DNA from: an uncultured Lachnospiraceae bacterium
GTDB taxonomy: Bacteria; Bacillota; Clostridia; Lachnospirales; Lachnospiraceae
Length of the DNA stretch: 14,845 nucleotides
NCBI GenBank assembly: GCA_947176785.1
Contig: CAMWSA010000043.1
Coordinates: 1 to 14,845 of the forward strand
Reading direction: 5' to 3'
Part shown: positions 1 to 6,289 of the stretch, in pieces
Position numbering within the stretch: the first letter of the stretch is position 1
How the letters are laid out: each line of letters starts with the position of its first letter
The notes under the pieces: generated by a model
Database searches by the model: none
Told to the model about the DNA's origin: nothing
Seen by the model: the letters and a program-made list of their open reading frames with translations, nothing else
Translations under genes and position numbers: made by a program

Positions 1-1
1 A

Positions 2-463
2 TCCATTTTAATGCAGTCGGCGGCTTTCAGAAACATGATGGCAAGGGTTTTCCGGGGTCTCTTCGATGAAGCCGGAAAACAGGAACATAAGCTGTTTCTG
101 GCATCAATTTATCTCAGACTTCTCAGATACTGCTACTTCCGTGTTAATAAGAAGTTCAAGGAGTTACCGCTGGTGGCCTGTGACACGGGAGAACAGCAGA
201 GATTACTTTCGCCGTTGCTCGGACTGCTCATGTCAAAATATCATTTGCGAAAACAACTGTATCTGATTTTGGAGGCATACATAAAGGAGATATCCAGTTA
301 CAAATTTTCTTCATATATAATAAGTCATATCGCTGCGTATTTTTATATCCTTGCAGGTACAGAGGAGACATATCAACAGGACGTGTTGGATTTTTTGCGC
401 CGCTGCGAGGGTGCGGCTGCACAGCAGGTCTATGAACGCTTACAAAAAAAGTATATGAATTAA
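2..463 (+). CDS. Hypothetical helical protein, left end cut by the window
   Basis: The reading frame is open to the left edge. The first in-frame ATG, at 11, has no ribosome binding site in the ten bases before it, so the true start probably lies outside the window. The visible ~150 residues are rich in Leu, Tyr, Arg and Lys and look all-helical, with no signal peptide, no membrane segment and no motif I recognise. The gene ends 16 bases before the preferred ATG of the next gene (480), whose ribosome binding site lies in the gap, so it is very likely the same operon. It could be the C-terminal part of a larger protein. Function is unknown; a role with the downstream SPFH-like, SH3-like and GrpE-like products is only inferred from position. 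Confidence 0.6.
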   Translation, partial: SILMQSAAFRNMMARVFRGLFDEAGKQEHKLFLASIYLRLLRYCYFRVNKKFKELPLVACDTGEQQRLLSPLLGLLMSKYHLRKQLYLILEAYIKEISSYKFSSYIISHIAAYFYILAGTEETYQQDVLDFLRRCEGAAAQQVYERLQKKYMN

Positions 464-479
464 ACGGGGAGTGACAAAG

Positions 480-1367
480 ATGGATCAATTCCAAAACAAA
501 CTGATTGTGAAAGAGGAAGCGTATGAGAACGGTTTTTTCCCAAAAGTGCCGAAGGTAGGGAAGCGGGGAGCGGCACTGATACTTTCCGGAGGATGCAATG
601 ATGATATTGTTGTGAATGAACGTACCACCTCAAAGCAGATACGCCAGGGAAAATATACGCAGCTGGTAGAAATCTCGACGGTTCCCTATTTAAAAGAGAT
701 ACGCTTTCACTCTCCCAGCAGAGAAACGCATTATTTCTTTGACGTCTATGTGAAAGCGGTCATTCAGGTTAATGATCCCCTGATTTTCTATGATAACAGG
801 AATATAGATGTGGATGCGTATTTTGAGAATTTATTCTCCCTGGATGTAAGGAGGATAACACGCGGTTATAGTATACTGGATTTTGAGGGGATGGATGTGG
901 AGCTTACAAACAAGCTGTCGTCCTACAATACAGTGGATGAGTCCACAGGCTTTAAGTATCAGATATCGGCCGTGGACGCTACTCCCGGCGAAAATGCACA
1001 GGAATATGTACAGAAATATGGAAAACAGATGCTGGATGCCGAGATTAAGAAGAAGGCAAGGCAGTTGGCGGATATTTATACCTGTAGCTTTGAGGACGCC
1101 ATCAAAACGGAGGTGGCAGAGGGAAAACTGACGGAGATTGAAGCAATCATGAAGATTCAGGAGTATAATAACCTGCATTTTCAAGAACAGATCCGGCGGC
1201 TTGATGAAATGCGGGAAAAAGATCTTCTCACGGACAGTGAAGCCAGAAGGTTCGCAATCCCGGCTTTGGGAAATTTGGAAGCCACAAAGACGATTGGGCA
1301 GGTAGAGCCGGAAACACCACAGGACCTGGAAGTAGATGAATTCTATATAGAGGACGAGGAAAAGTGA
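480..1367 (+). CDS. Hypothetical protein, possible SPFH/band-7-like fold
   Basis: I prefer the ATG at 480 because GGGGAG (466-471) sits 8 bases upstream; a GTG at 471 in the same frame overlaps that site. The product is 295 residues, soluble and acidic at the C-terminus. Residues ~65-175 alternate short strands (HYFFDVYVKAVIQVNDP) and helices in an order that resembles SPFH/band-7 proteins. They are followed by a charged helical stretch (~175-260) like the coiled coil after an SPFH domain. There is no N-terminal membrane anchor, which canonical SPFH proteins usually have, but the next gene encodes a membrane protein that could take that role. The SPFH reading is a fold impression, not a motif match. 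The stop overlaps the next start by four bases, implying translational coupling. Confidence 0.6.
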   Translation: MDQFQNKLIVKEEAYENGFFPKVPKVGKRGAALILSGGCNDDIVVNERTTSKQIRQGKYTQLVEISTVPYLKEIRFHSPSRETHYFFDVYVKAVIQVNDPLIFYDNRNIDVDAYFENLFSLDVRRITRGYSILDFEGMDVELTNKLSSYNTVDESTGFKYQISAVDATPGENAQEYVQKYGKQMLDAEIKKKARQLADIYTCSFEDAIKTEVAEGKLTEIEAIMKIQEYNNLHFQEQIRRLDEMREKDLLTDSEARRFAIPALGNLEATKTIGQVEPETPQDLEVDEFYIEDEEK

Positions 1368-2176
1368 GAAATATAGGTGATGTTTATTTGGCATGTCCAT
1401 ATGAAATCCGCGTTGTTGTTTGGATACTCCTTTTGGTTTTAGTGCTGTGGAGATTTGTGGGAAGATTGACATGCCGGATTCTGTCCGTGGTGCCATGGGG
1501 ACTTAGACGATTATCCCGCGGGATTTATTTGATGCTGGAGATTCCGGTGGCGGCGCTTCATAAGCAGTATGGCCTGGTCTTTTCAAAAATAGACAGTCAC
1601 TTATTGCAGGTTGCTGAGAGAGTAGATCTTGCATTGGACAAGTGGATTAGATCCTGGAAATCCTATGAGGGCTTACGGCCTGGACGGGCTCTGCTGACTT
1701 GCGCTATATGCTTTGTGCTTGTGACATTTCCGCGCTATTTTCAGTGGAGCAACAGTATCTTAAGATTTGGCAATACAATTTATACCCGTTACGAAGCCTG
1801 TATTGTGAACCTGGCGCAAAGGATTGAATGGGAAGAGCCACAGGAGGCTGATGCCGAAATAGAGCCGCCAGCTGTAGATCATACCGAGGAGCCAAAGGCT
1901 CAGGACATAACACTTATAGTTTCAGGGGTCAACAGTTCACTGCTTGTGAGGGATGTGCCCGATGTCAATGACTGTGAAGTACTGGCCCGGCTTTATAATG
2001 GTGACCAGGTAACCTGGAGCGGCCAGATAACCTTTGCGGAGGCAGACAATCATGTAGAGCCATGGGTCAGGATTATGACGGCAGACGGTATTGAGGGGTG
2101 GAGCAGGCTGTTCTACCTTCATCCGGAGTCTTATGTTGACAGAATATTTTATTTATATGAGCCGTTAATACAGTAA
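1364..2176 (+). CDS. Membrane protein with C-terminal SH3-like domain
   Basis: Starts with GTG in a GTGA overlap with the previous stop. The product is 270 residues. Hydrophobic segments at ~15-32 (VVVWILLLVLVLW) and ~107-124 (ALLTCAICFVLVTF) predict two membrane helices, with a basic, amphipathic stretch between them (~34-105). After an acidic Pro/Glu linker (~155-180), residues ~181-255 resemble a bacterial SH3 domain: LLVRDVPDVNDCEVLARLYNGD, then WVRIMTADGIEGWSRLFYL, the usual 'repeat of strands ending G-W' pattern. SH3b domains often bind peptidoglycan or peptides; which side of the membrane it faces cannot be told from sequence alone. The gene is embedded in the operon between the SPFH-like and GrpE-like genes and may be the membrane anchor of that set. 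Confidence 0.7.
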   Translation: MRNIGDVYLACPYEIRVVVWILLLVLVLWRFVGRLTCRILSVVPWGLRRLSRGIYLMLEIPVAALHKQYGLVFSKIDSHLLQVAERVDLALDKWIRSWKSYEGLRPGRALLTCAICFVLVTFPRYFQWSNSILRFGNTIYTRYEACIVNLAQRIEWEEPQEADAEIEPPAVDHTEEPKAQDITLIVSGVNSSLLVRDVPDVNDCEVLARLYNGDQVTWSGQITFAEADNHVEPWVRIMTADGIEGWSRLFYLHPESYVDRIFYLYEPLIQ

Positions 2177-2255
2177 GCTTTCATAACATAACTGTGCGAT
2201 TGAATGAGCCGGATGTCATTTCATATATTTGTGCATAAAGGAATAAGGGAGCAAC

Positions 2256-3332
2256 ATGGACAATGTAAAGGACAGCTATTCCCTTTATCTGGAGATACGC
2301 TGCAAGAACGTATTTATGAATGAAAAGGATAAAAACAGAAAAGCGGAGGAACTGATTGCCTGTATCTATAATGAGTTATTCGGGCAATGGCCATATAAAG
2401 TGGATCATGCGGCATTCATCAGAGAAGTGAAAGTTATGCTTCATACATATGACGAAGGATCTCAGCAGATGATGGAAGCGGACAGGCGGCAGAGGGGCTT
2501 TGCCAATGATACAATGCCCCTGATTTCCATGGCAGATGCTTATATAATCATCATGGATCTATGTGAATACATAAAAAGTAAGGGGATTACAAATAGAGGA
2601 TATCGATTCCAGTGCTGTTCTTTTCTTTTTAATGGATATTCGACTCTCAAAAGTCAGCAAAAAGACCGAGTACATGTCAGCGAGTCCTTAAAGACACTTG
2701 GCGAAATAGTGGAGAATATGAAAAAACCTGAGACAGACGCAGCACGCACCCCCCAAAATGTTCAAAATGTCGCCGAAAGATGGAACATCCTTGCCTATAA
2801 GAAGGAACAGGCTAAGAGGGCGCAGTTCAGAATGCTGGAGAATCAGGAGCATGTTCAGGCGTGGCATGAGGAACAGGCGCTGAACAGAGCAAAAATTGCA
2901 CGGGAAGAACCTTCAGCGGGCAAATTACCGGAGAACTTTGTATCTTCTTCAAACAACATAATGGAGAATTATGTTGTGCAGTTTGCCATAAAATTTATTG
3001 AAGTGTTCAATATGATTTCGGAGGGATATGCTTATCATATGAAGATTGCAGAAGCGAGCGACAATGTCAACTACTCGGATGCTGTGTTGGATTATGGGGA
3101 GTTATGCCTTTCCATTGTAGATAGCCTTGCTTCGTTTGAAGTAGAAGAAATCAGCACGCCGCCAGGAGAACGATTTAACGATAAAATTCATAGTGTGGAG
3201 GGCAGTACCGAAGCGAGCTTTTCCACAAAAACCGCTTTTGTTTCGGAGAGTGTACGGGCAGGATTTAAATACAAAGATATAATAATACAGAAGGAAAAGG
3301 TAAAGGTTAGCGGCGGAGGGGGAGACCGATGA
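2256..3332 (+). CDS. GrpE-like nucleotide exchange factor-type protein
   Basis: ATG at 2256 is preceded by AAGGGAG with good spacing. The product is 358 residues, about twice a usual GrpE. Residues ~1-135 are helical and unfamiliar; ~140-215 is charged and probably coiled; ~225-295 is a long helical section. The last ~55 residues (from ~302) match the GrpE beta-domain pattern: PPGERFNDKIHS (family: G..F....H.A), an acidic middle, then VSESVRAGFKYKDIIIQ and KEKVKV (family: v...GY...d.viRpa.V.V). GrpE proteins drive ADP release from Hsp70/DnaK. No dnaK, dnaJ or hrcA is in the window and the N-terminus is not canonical, so this is probably a specialised exchange factor for an Hsp70-like partner encoded upstream, not the housekeeping grpE. 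The spacing from the previous gene is 79 bases. Confidence 0.6.
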   Translation: MDNVKDSYSLYLEIRCKNVFMNEKDKNRKAEELIACIYNELFGQWPYKVDHAAFIREVKVMLHTYDEGSQQMMEADRRQRGFANDTMPLISMADAYIIIMDLCEYIKSKGITNRGYRFQCCSFLFNGYSTLKSQQKDRVHVSESLKTLGEIVENMKKPETDAARTPQNVQNVAERWNILAYKKEQAKRAQFRMLENQEHVQAWHEEQALNRAKIAREEPSAGKLPENFVSSSNNIMENYVVQFAIKFIEVFNMISEGYAYHMKIAEASDNVNYSDAVLDYGELCLSIVDSLASFEVEEISTPPGERFNDKIHSVEGSTEASFSTKTAFVSESVRAGFKYKDIIIQKEKVKVSGGGGDR

Positions 3333-3588
3333 AAACAGGCGTCAATGTTTTCACACCGTAACCAGGATATAGGATAAACAAATCTTGCCGTCCGCTATTG
3401 ATTTTGTCAAAGGGAGTGGGTATACTTGGAAGAGGAGGACAGGTAATTTAGTGGCGGAAAAGCAGGCCATGGCGGGGCTTGAGTGGCGGTGACCTGTTCG
3501 AGTATAACAGGCGATTTCCTATATCATATGGTCTGGTAGATATTTGAAAAGGATACAGGAAGTATTTTGCGACAGAACGGAGATGAAT
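3333..3588 (+). other. Spacer with a weak hairpin and no convincing gene
   Basis: A ten-codon ORF (MKTGVNVFTP) starts in an ATGA overlap with the GrpE-like stop (3329-3361) and ends at once. It is either chance or the stump of a lost operon gene. A perfect 6-bp hairpin, CCTGTT/AACAGG at 3493-3498 and 3506-3511 with a 7-base loop, is the only terminator-like structure and lacks a clear U tract. An open stretch ending at 3492 has no start codon with a ribosome binding site. Confidence 0.35.
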
Positions 3589-4089
3589 ATGAGAATAGTA
3601 CAAGTATCAGTATCACCGGAAAACTCCATACCCGGCCTGAAACAGTTTCGGGAGAAGCTGTCCCGGGAAAACGATGTCGAAGTATCTTATCTGCAATATA
3701 CTCCAGGGGAGCGCAGAGACATCATCAGTGAAATAAGGGCATTCCACCCGGATATGCTGATCACGACAGACCTGGCAGGCTTTGAGCAGTGTACCCTCAC
3801 GGATAATATTTCCTATAATCTGCTGGACTGCAAGCAGCTGCATCTATTGCTCCACGAGAATTTGCCCAATGAGCCGTATCTGGCCAGACAGCTGAGCATT
3901 GCCATGTTCTTTTACTGTGCAGGGGATATGTATGGTGATTATTTAGCGCAAAAATATCCGAATTTGCCTTTTTTAAAAAGCCTTCCGGAATGGGAGGCAG
4001 AGACGGATGCGGCGGTCAGGAGCCACAATGCGGAAGCTTTATATAGAGTGTTTCAGGAGGTGCTGCGGGAGTGTAAGCTTCTGCAATAG
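3589..4089 (+). CDS. Hypothetical, resembles a lone glycosyltransferase N-terminal domain
   Basis: The frame opens with TTG at 3544 but the likely start is ATG at 3589, six bases after ACGGAG (3577-3582); a second ATG at 3583 is too close to that site. The 166-residue product begins with a beta strand (MRIVQVSVSP), has alternating alpha/beta segments, and contains FHPDMLITTDLAGFEQCTLT followed by SYNLLDCKQLHLLLHE. This resembles the Rossmann-like N-terminal half of GT-B/DUF3880-type glycosyltransferases. No nucleotide-sugar-binding C-terminal half follows. It converges on the glycosyltransferase gene at 4182-5336, 92 bases away, supporting a shared role in protein or surface glycosylation. 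It may be an accessory or regulatory subunit. The family resemblance is from memory of sequence style and is not certain. Confidence 0.55.
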   Translation: MRIVQVSVSPENSIPGLKQFREKLSRENDVEVSYLQYTPGERRDIISEIRAFHPDMLITTDLAGFEQCTLTDNISYNLLDCKQLHLLLHENLPNEPYLARQLSIAMFFYCAGDMYGDYLAQKYPNLPFLKSLPEWEAETDAAVRSHNAEALYRVFQEVLRECKLLQ

Positions 4090-4181
4090 CCGTATTGTCA
4101 GTACAACCGGACCATGCAGGGCCAGGCTACACAACCATGTCAATATGACAGATGTCTGACGGCATCGGCGCAGCCGGGCCA

Positions 4182-5336
4182 TCACCCCAGCTGCGCGGTC
4201 TCAAACATCATTTCAATCTTATCCGGATAAGCAAAATCCTCACAGATCCGTCGATACCCATTCAACGCAATCTCTGCTCGAAGCTCCTCATGCTTCAGAT
4301 AAAAGTCCGCCTTGGCAAAGGCATCCTCCATGCTTCCGTACAGGATCAGATCCTTTTCATCCTCAAAATACTCCGCAAGCTCCGGCTGGTAATTGGAGAG
4401 CAGAACGCCCCCTGCGCCCATAATATCCAGTGAGCGCAGGGGGATGCCGGACTGGATGCTCTTTAAGGTAGGGCACAGGTTTAGCCGGCTGTACCGGAAA
4501 ACCCCCGGCATCTCGGTATGGTATTTCACAGGGCCGCAGGACTTGACCGGTGTGGAAAAGTTGTAGGGCCTGGTGGAGTAAAAGTGCGTATCATAAAGCT
4601 CCCCCATCTGCTCGATCAGAAAAGTTCTCTCCAGGTGGGTGATCTGTGCGGCGATGGCGAAGGACAGCCCTCTTCGGTTTAGGGAGACCGCAGTCTGCCC
4701 CAACTTTCGGAATGCGCCGTTCAGGCGCTCCAGAAACTCATCCGTGATCAGATTCTCCAGAAAATTGTACCCATAGACCCGCAGCTGCGCCTGAATCAGG
4801 CCCTCTACAAATCCCCTGCAGTACTCGTCCGCCGGGTAGAGCAGGGCGTCCAGCGGGGAGTCGTACAGATGCCCCACAAAGGAGACGTCCGCCCTGTAGG
4901 CCGCAATCCGGGCAGGGGGGAAGGCCAGGGCATCCAGGCGCTTCGTATTTACCGCCAGGGGAAGATGGAACACCTGGGTATAGCCTTCCCTGCGGTATCC
5001 CTCCACCTCGACGCGGTCAAACAGAAAGATATAGTTGGTCTCATAGGAAAAATACTCTTTCAGTCGGTCCTCCAGAGGGCTGTCATAGCACCAGGAGAGG
5101 TACTTGATCTGATGCTTATGGCATAGCTGTGCCACCAGTGGAAAGAAGTTGACGCTGACGACCGCATCATAGGATTCCTCCGTCAGATATTTGGCAAAGC
5201 GATGCACAAAAAAATCATCCGCAAACTTATCCGGAAAGTGGTAATAGACCGTCCGGCAGTGATGCCCGGCCCTTTCCAAATAGTAGAGAAAATCCTGATA
5301 GGTGTAACTTCCCATGTCATAAAAAAGTATGTTCAT
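4182..5336 (-). CDS. DUF3880/CgeB-like glycosyltransferase
   Basis: The minus-strand ATG is at 5336, with AGAGGAG seven bases upstream. The 384-residue product is cytosolic. Residues ~1-165 form an alpha/beta domain with YDAVVSVNFFPLVAQLC, then IKYLSWCYDSPL (57-88) and ADVSFVGHLYDS (149-160), typical of DUF3880/CgeB-like proteins, which were first named from a Bacillus spore-coat protein. Residues from ~301 (RSLDIMGAGGVLLSNY, then EYFEDEKDLILY and GYRRICEDFAY) match the C-terminal nucleotide-sugar half of Glyco_trans_1_2-type GT-B enzymes. It is expected to transfer a sugar from an activated donor to a protein or surface polymer; donor and acceptor cannot be told. It lies 127 bases downstream of a small minus-strand gene, with a palindrome in the gap, and converges with 3589-4089. 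Confidence 0.85.
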   Translation of the reverse strand: MNILFYDMGSYTYQDFLYYLERAGHHCRTVYYHFPDKFADDFFVHRFAKYLTEESYDAVVSVNFFPLVAQLCHKHQIKYLSWCYDSPLEDRLKEYFSYETNYIFLFDRVEVEGYRREGYTQVFHLPLAVNTKRLDALAFPPARIAAYRADVSFVGHLYDSPLDALLYPADEYCRGFVEGLIQAQLRVYGYNFLENLITDEFLERLNGAFRKLGQTAVSLNRRGLSFAIAAQITHLERTFLIEQMGELYDTHFYSTRPYNFSTPVKSCGPVKYHTEMPGVFRYSRLNLCPTLKSIQSGIPLRSLDIMGAGGVLLSNYQPELAEYFEDEKDLILYGSMEDAFAKADFYLKHEELRAEIALNGYRRICEDFAYPDKIEMMFETAQLG

Positions 5337-5367
5337 TCTCCTGCTCCTCTCTGCCCTTGGCAGGTAT

Positions 5368-5420
5368 TAAGCAATTGTGAAATTCTTTGCAGGTTGCGGG
5401 AGCTTTGCAATCCTTTGCCT
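5368..5420. repeat. Short imperfect palindrome related to the MITE ends
   Basis: TAAGCAATTGTGAAATTC (5368-5385) matches the consensus terminal repeat of the nearby element (5854-6047) at about 15 of 18 positions. GAGCTTTGCAAT (5400-5411) matches the opposite end (GAGTTTCGCAAT) at 10 of 12. Only ~14 bases separate them, so this looks like a collapsed or decayed copy. It sits between two minus-strand genes and could form an RNA hairpin in their transcript. Confidence 0.45.
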
Positions 5421-5463
5421 GGCGATAGAAATGTGTTATCCTGCGCCGGATTCGCGCCGAGGG

Positions 5464-5826
5464 CTATGCGAGAGCCTCCCGGGCAGCGGTCTCAAGTGTC
5501 TCGAAATGGGGAATTAACTCCCGGAGGGCAAGGGCAATCTCTGCGTCTGCTCCGGAGGCAATGGCTGCGTTCAGAGCCAGCACGGACTGGTTAAAACGCT
5601 CCTTGTCCATATGGGTTTCGGCTTCGGCCAGCAGAGGGGCGGTGGCATTCATGACCGAGATCTCCCAGCCGATGACATCGACAATATTTTTCAGGTATGT
5701 ATCCGTGTCGGGCTGTCGGCTTCCTGACAATTCCCGGATGAGGGTGGGCAGGTTGCCCAGCAGGCGGCTGTTGAACTGTACCAGGGTTTCAAGGGCTTCC
5801 ATCTGTTCAAGCTTGTTTGTTTCCAT
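5464..5826 (-). CDS. Small helical hypothetical protein
   Basis: The likely start is the minus-strand ATG at 5826 (METNKLEQMEALE), preceded by AAAGGA at good spacing; the frame also has an ATG at 5844 and stays open to 5925, but the latter part lies inside a MITE-like insertion. The product is 120 residues, acidic, almost entirely helical, with no signal peptide, membrane segment or known motif. A Leu/Glu-rich first half and an Ala-rich second half suggest a helical bundle. It reads toward the glycosyltransferase gene and is probably co-transcribed with it. The MITE is inserted only 18 bases upstream of the start codon, leaving the ribosome binding site intact but separating the gene from its old promoter region. 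Function is not recognised. Confidence 0.6.
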   Translation of the reverse strand: METNKLEQMEALETLVQFNSRLLGNLPTLIRELSGSRQPDTDTYLKNIVDVIGWEISVMNATAPLLAEAETHMDKERFNQSVLALNAAIASGADAEIALALRELIPHFETLETAAREALA

Positions 5827-5844
5827 AAAATATTCCTTTCTCAT

Positions 5845-5853
5845 GTGTAGTAT
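5845..5853. repeat. Left target site duplication of the MITE
   Basis: GTGTAGTAT, identical to the copy at 6048-6056 just outside the right inverted repeat. Perfect identity suggests the insertion is fairly recent. Confidence 0.75.
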
Positions 5854-6047
5854 TAGGCGATTGCGAAACTCCCGTTCAGGATACAGGGATTGGGCAATAT
5901 ATACAAAATAAGGGCGACTTGCCACCGCATGAAGCTAATTTGTGAAACAAATTTGCTTCCAAGCCCGTTTTTGTATATATTGACTGTGTTAGGTCTTTTT
6001 CTAACACAAATCCCGTCACTTGCTTCAAAGAGTTTCGCAATTACCTA
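5854..6047. mobile_element. MITE-like palindromic element, 194 bp, no transposase
   Basis: The left end TAGGCGATTGCGAAACTC (5854-5871) and right end GAGTTTCGCAATTACCTA (6030-6047) are inverted repeats agreeing at 16 of 18 positions. They are flanked by a perfect 9-bp direct repeat, GTGTAGTAT, at 5845-5853 and 6048-6056, as expected for a target site duplication. The inside is non-coding and highly structured: a perfect 14-bp inverted repeat (5895-5908 with 5969-5982), a 12-bp stem with one mismatch around 5931-5959, and a perfect 8-bp hairpin TGTGTTAG/CTAACACA (5985-5992, 6001-6008). The transposase that moves it must be elsewhere in the genome; the family cannot be named from the ends alone. 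Confidence 0.8.
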
Positions 6048-6056
6048 GTGTAGTAT
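6048..6056. repeat. Right target site duplication of the MITE
   Basis: GTGTAGTAT directly after the right terminal repeat; partner of 5845-5853. Confidence 0.75.
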
Positions 6057-6274
6057 ATTTGTATTGTATTACAAGACACAGCGGTGCGCAATATTTTTTA
6101 TAGACTTTTGGGCATACAGGCTAAATAAGTCAACGGGCGACAAATATTTTGGTAGAAATTACATAAAGAGCATGTTACAATGGGATAAATCAGAGGCTGC
6201 CAGAACCAATATATCCCAATTCCCCCTGCCCATGCGGCAGCGGTAAGAAGTACAAAAAATGCTGTGCAAAATAG
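6049..6274 (+). pseudogene. Frameshifted remnant of a SEC-C motif gene
   Basis: The frame ending in TAG at 6272-6274 encodes NSPCPCGSGKKYKKCCAK (6218-6271). CPCGSGKKYKKCC is a textbook SEC-C zinc-binding motif, known from the SecA C-terminus and many small or uncharacterised bacterial proteins. That frame is open only back to a TAA at 6164 and has no ATG, GTG or TTG. A different frame (6049-6246) reads through protein-like sequence (CAIFFIDFWAYRLNKSTG, then YIKSMLQWDKSEA) and then runs into a stop. A single-base change between ~6185 and ~6217 would join the two into one tail. The upstream part of the gene is missing at the MITE boundary. I read it as a decayed gene; a sequencing indel or programmed frameshift is less likely. 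It ends 15 bases before the GH43 start. Confidence 0.55.
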
Positions 6275-6275
6275 C

Positions 6276-6283
6276 AGGAGAGG
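6276..6283 (+). promoter_or_regulatory. Strong ribosome binding site of the GH43 gene
   Basis: AGGAGAGG, six bases before the ATG at 6290, immediately after the stop of the SEC-C remnant. I see no clear -35/-10 pair in 6057-6275. Confidence 0.7.
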
Positions 6284-6289
6284 AACCTT

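Noticed and set aside
4138..4150. TGTCA/TGACA hairpin between the convergent genes as a terminator
   Set aside because: Five-base stem, three-base loop and no T run on either strand; too weak to call.
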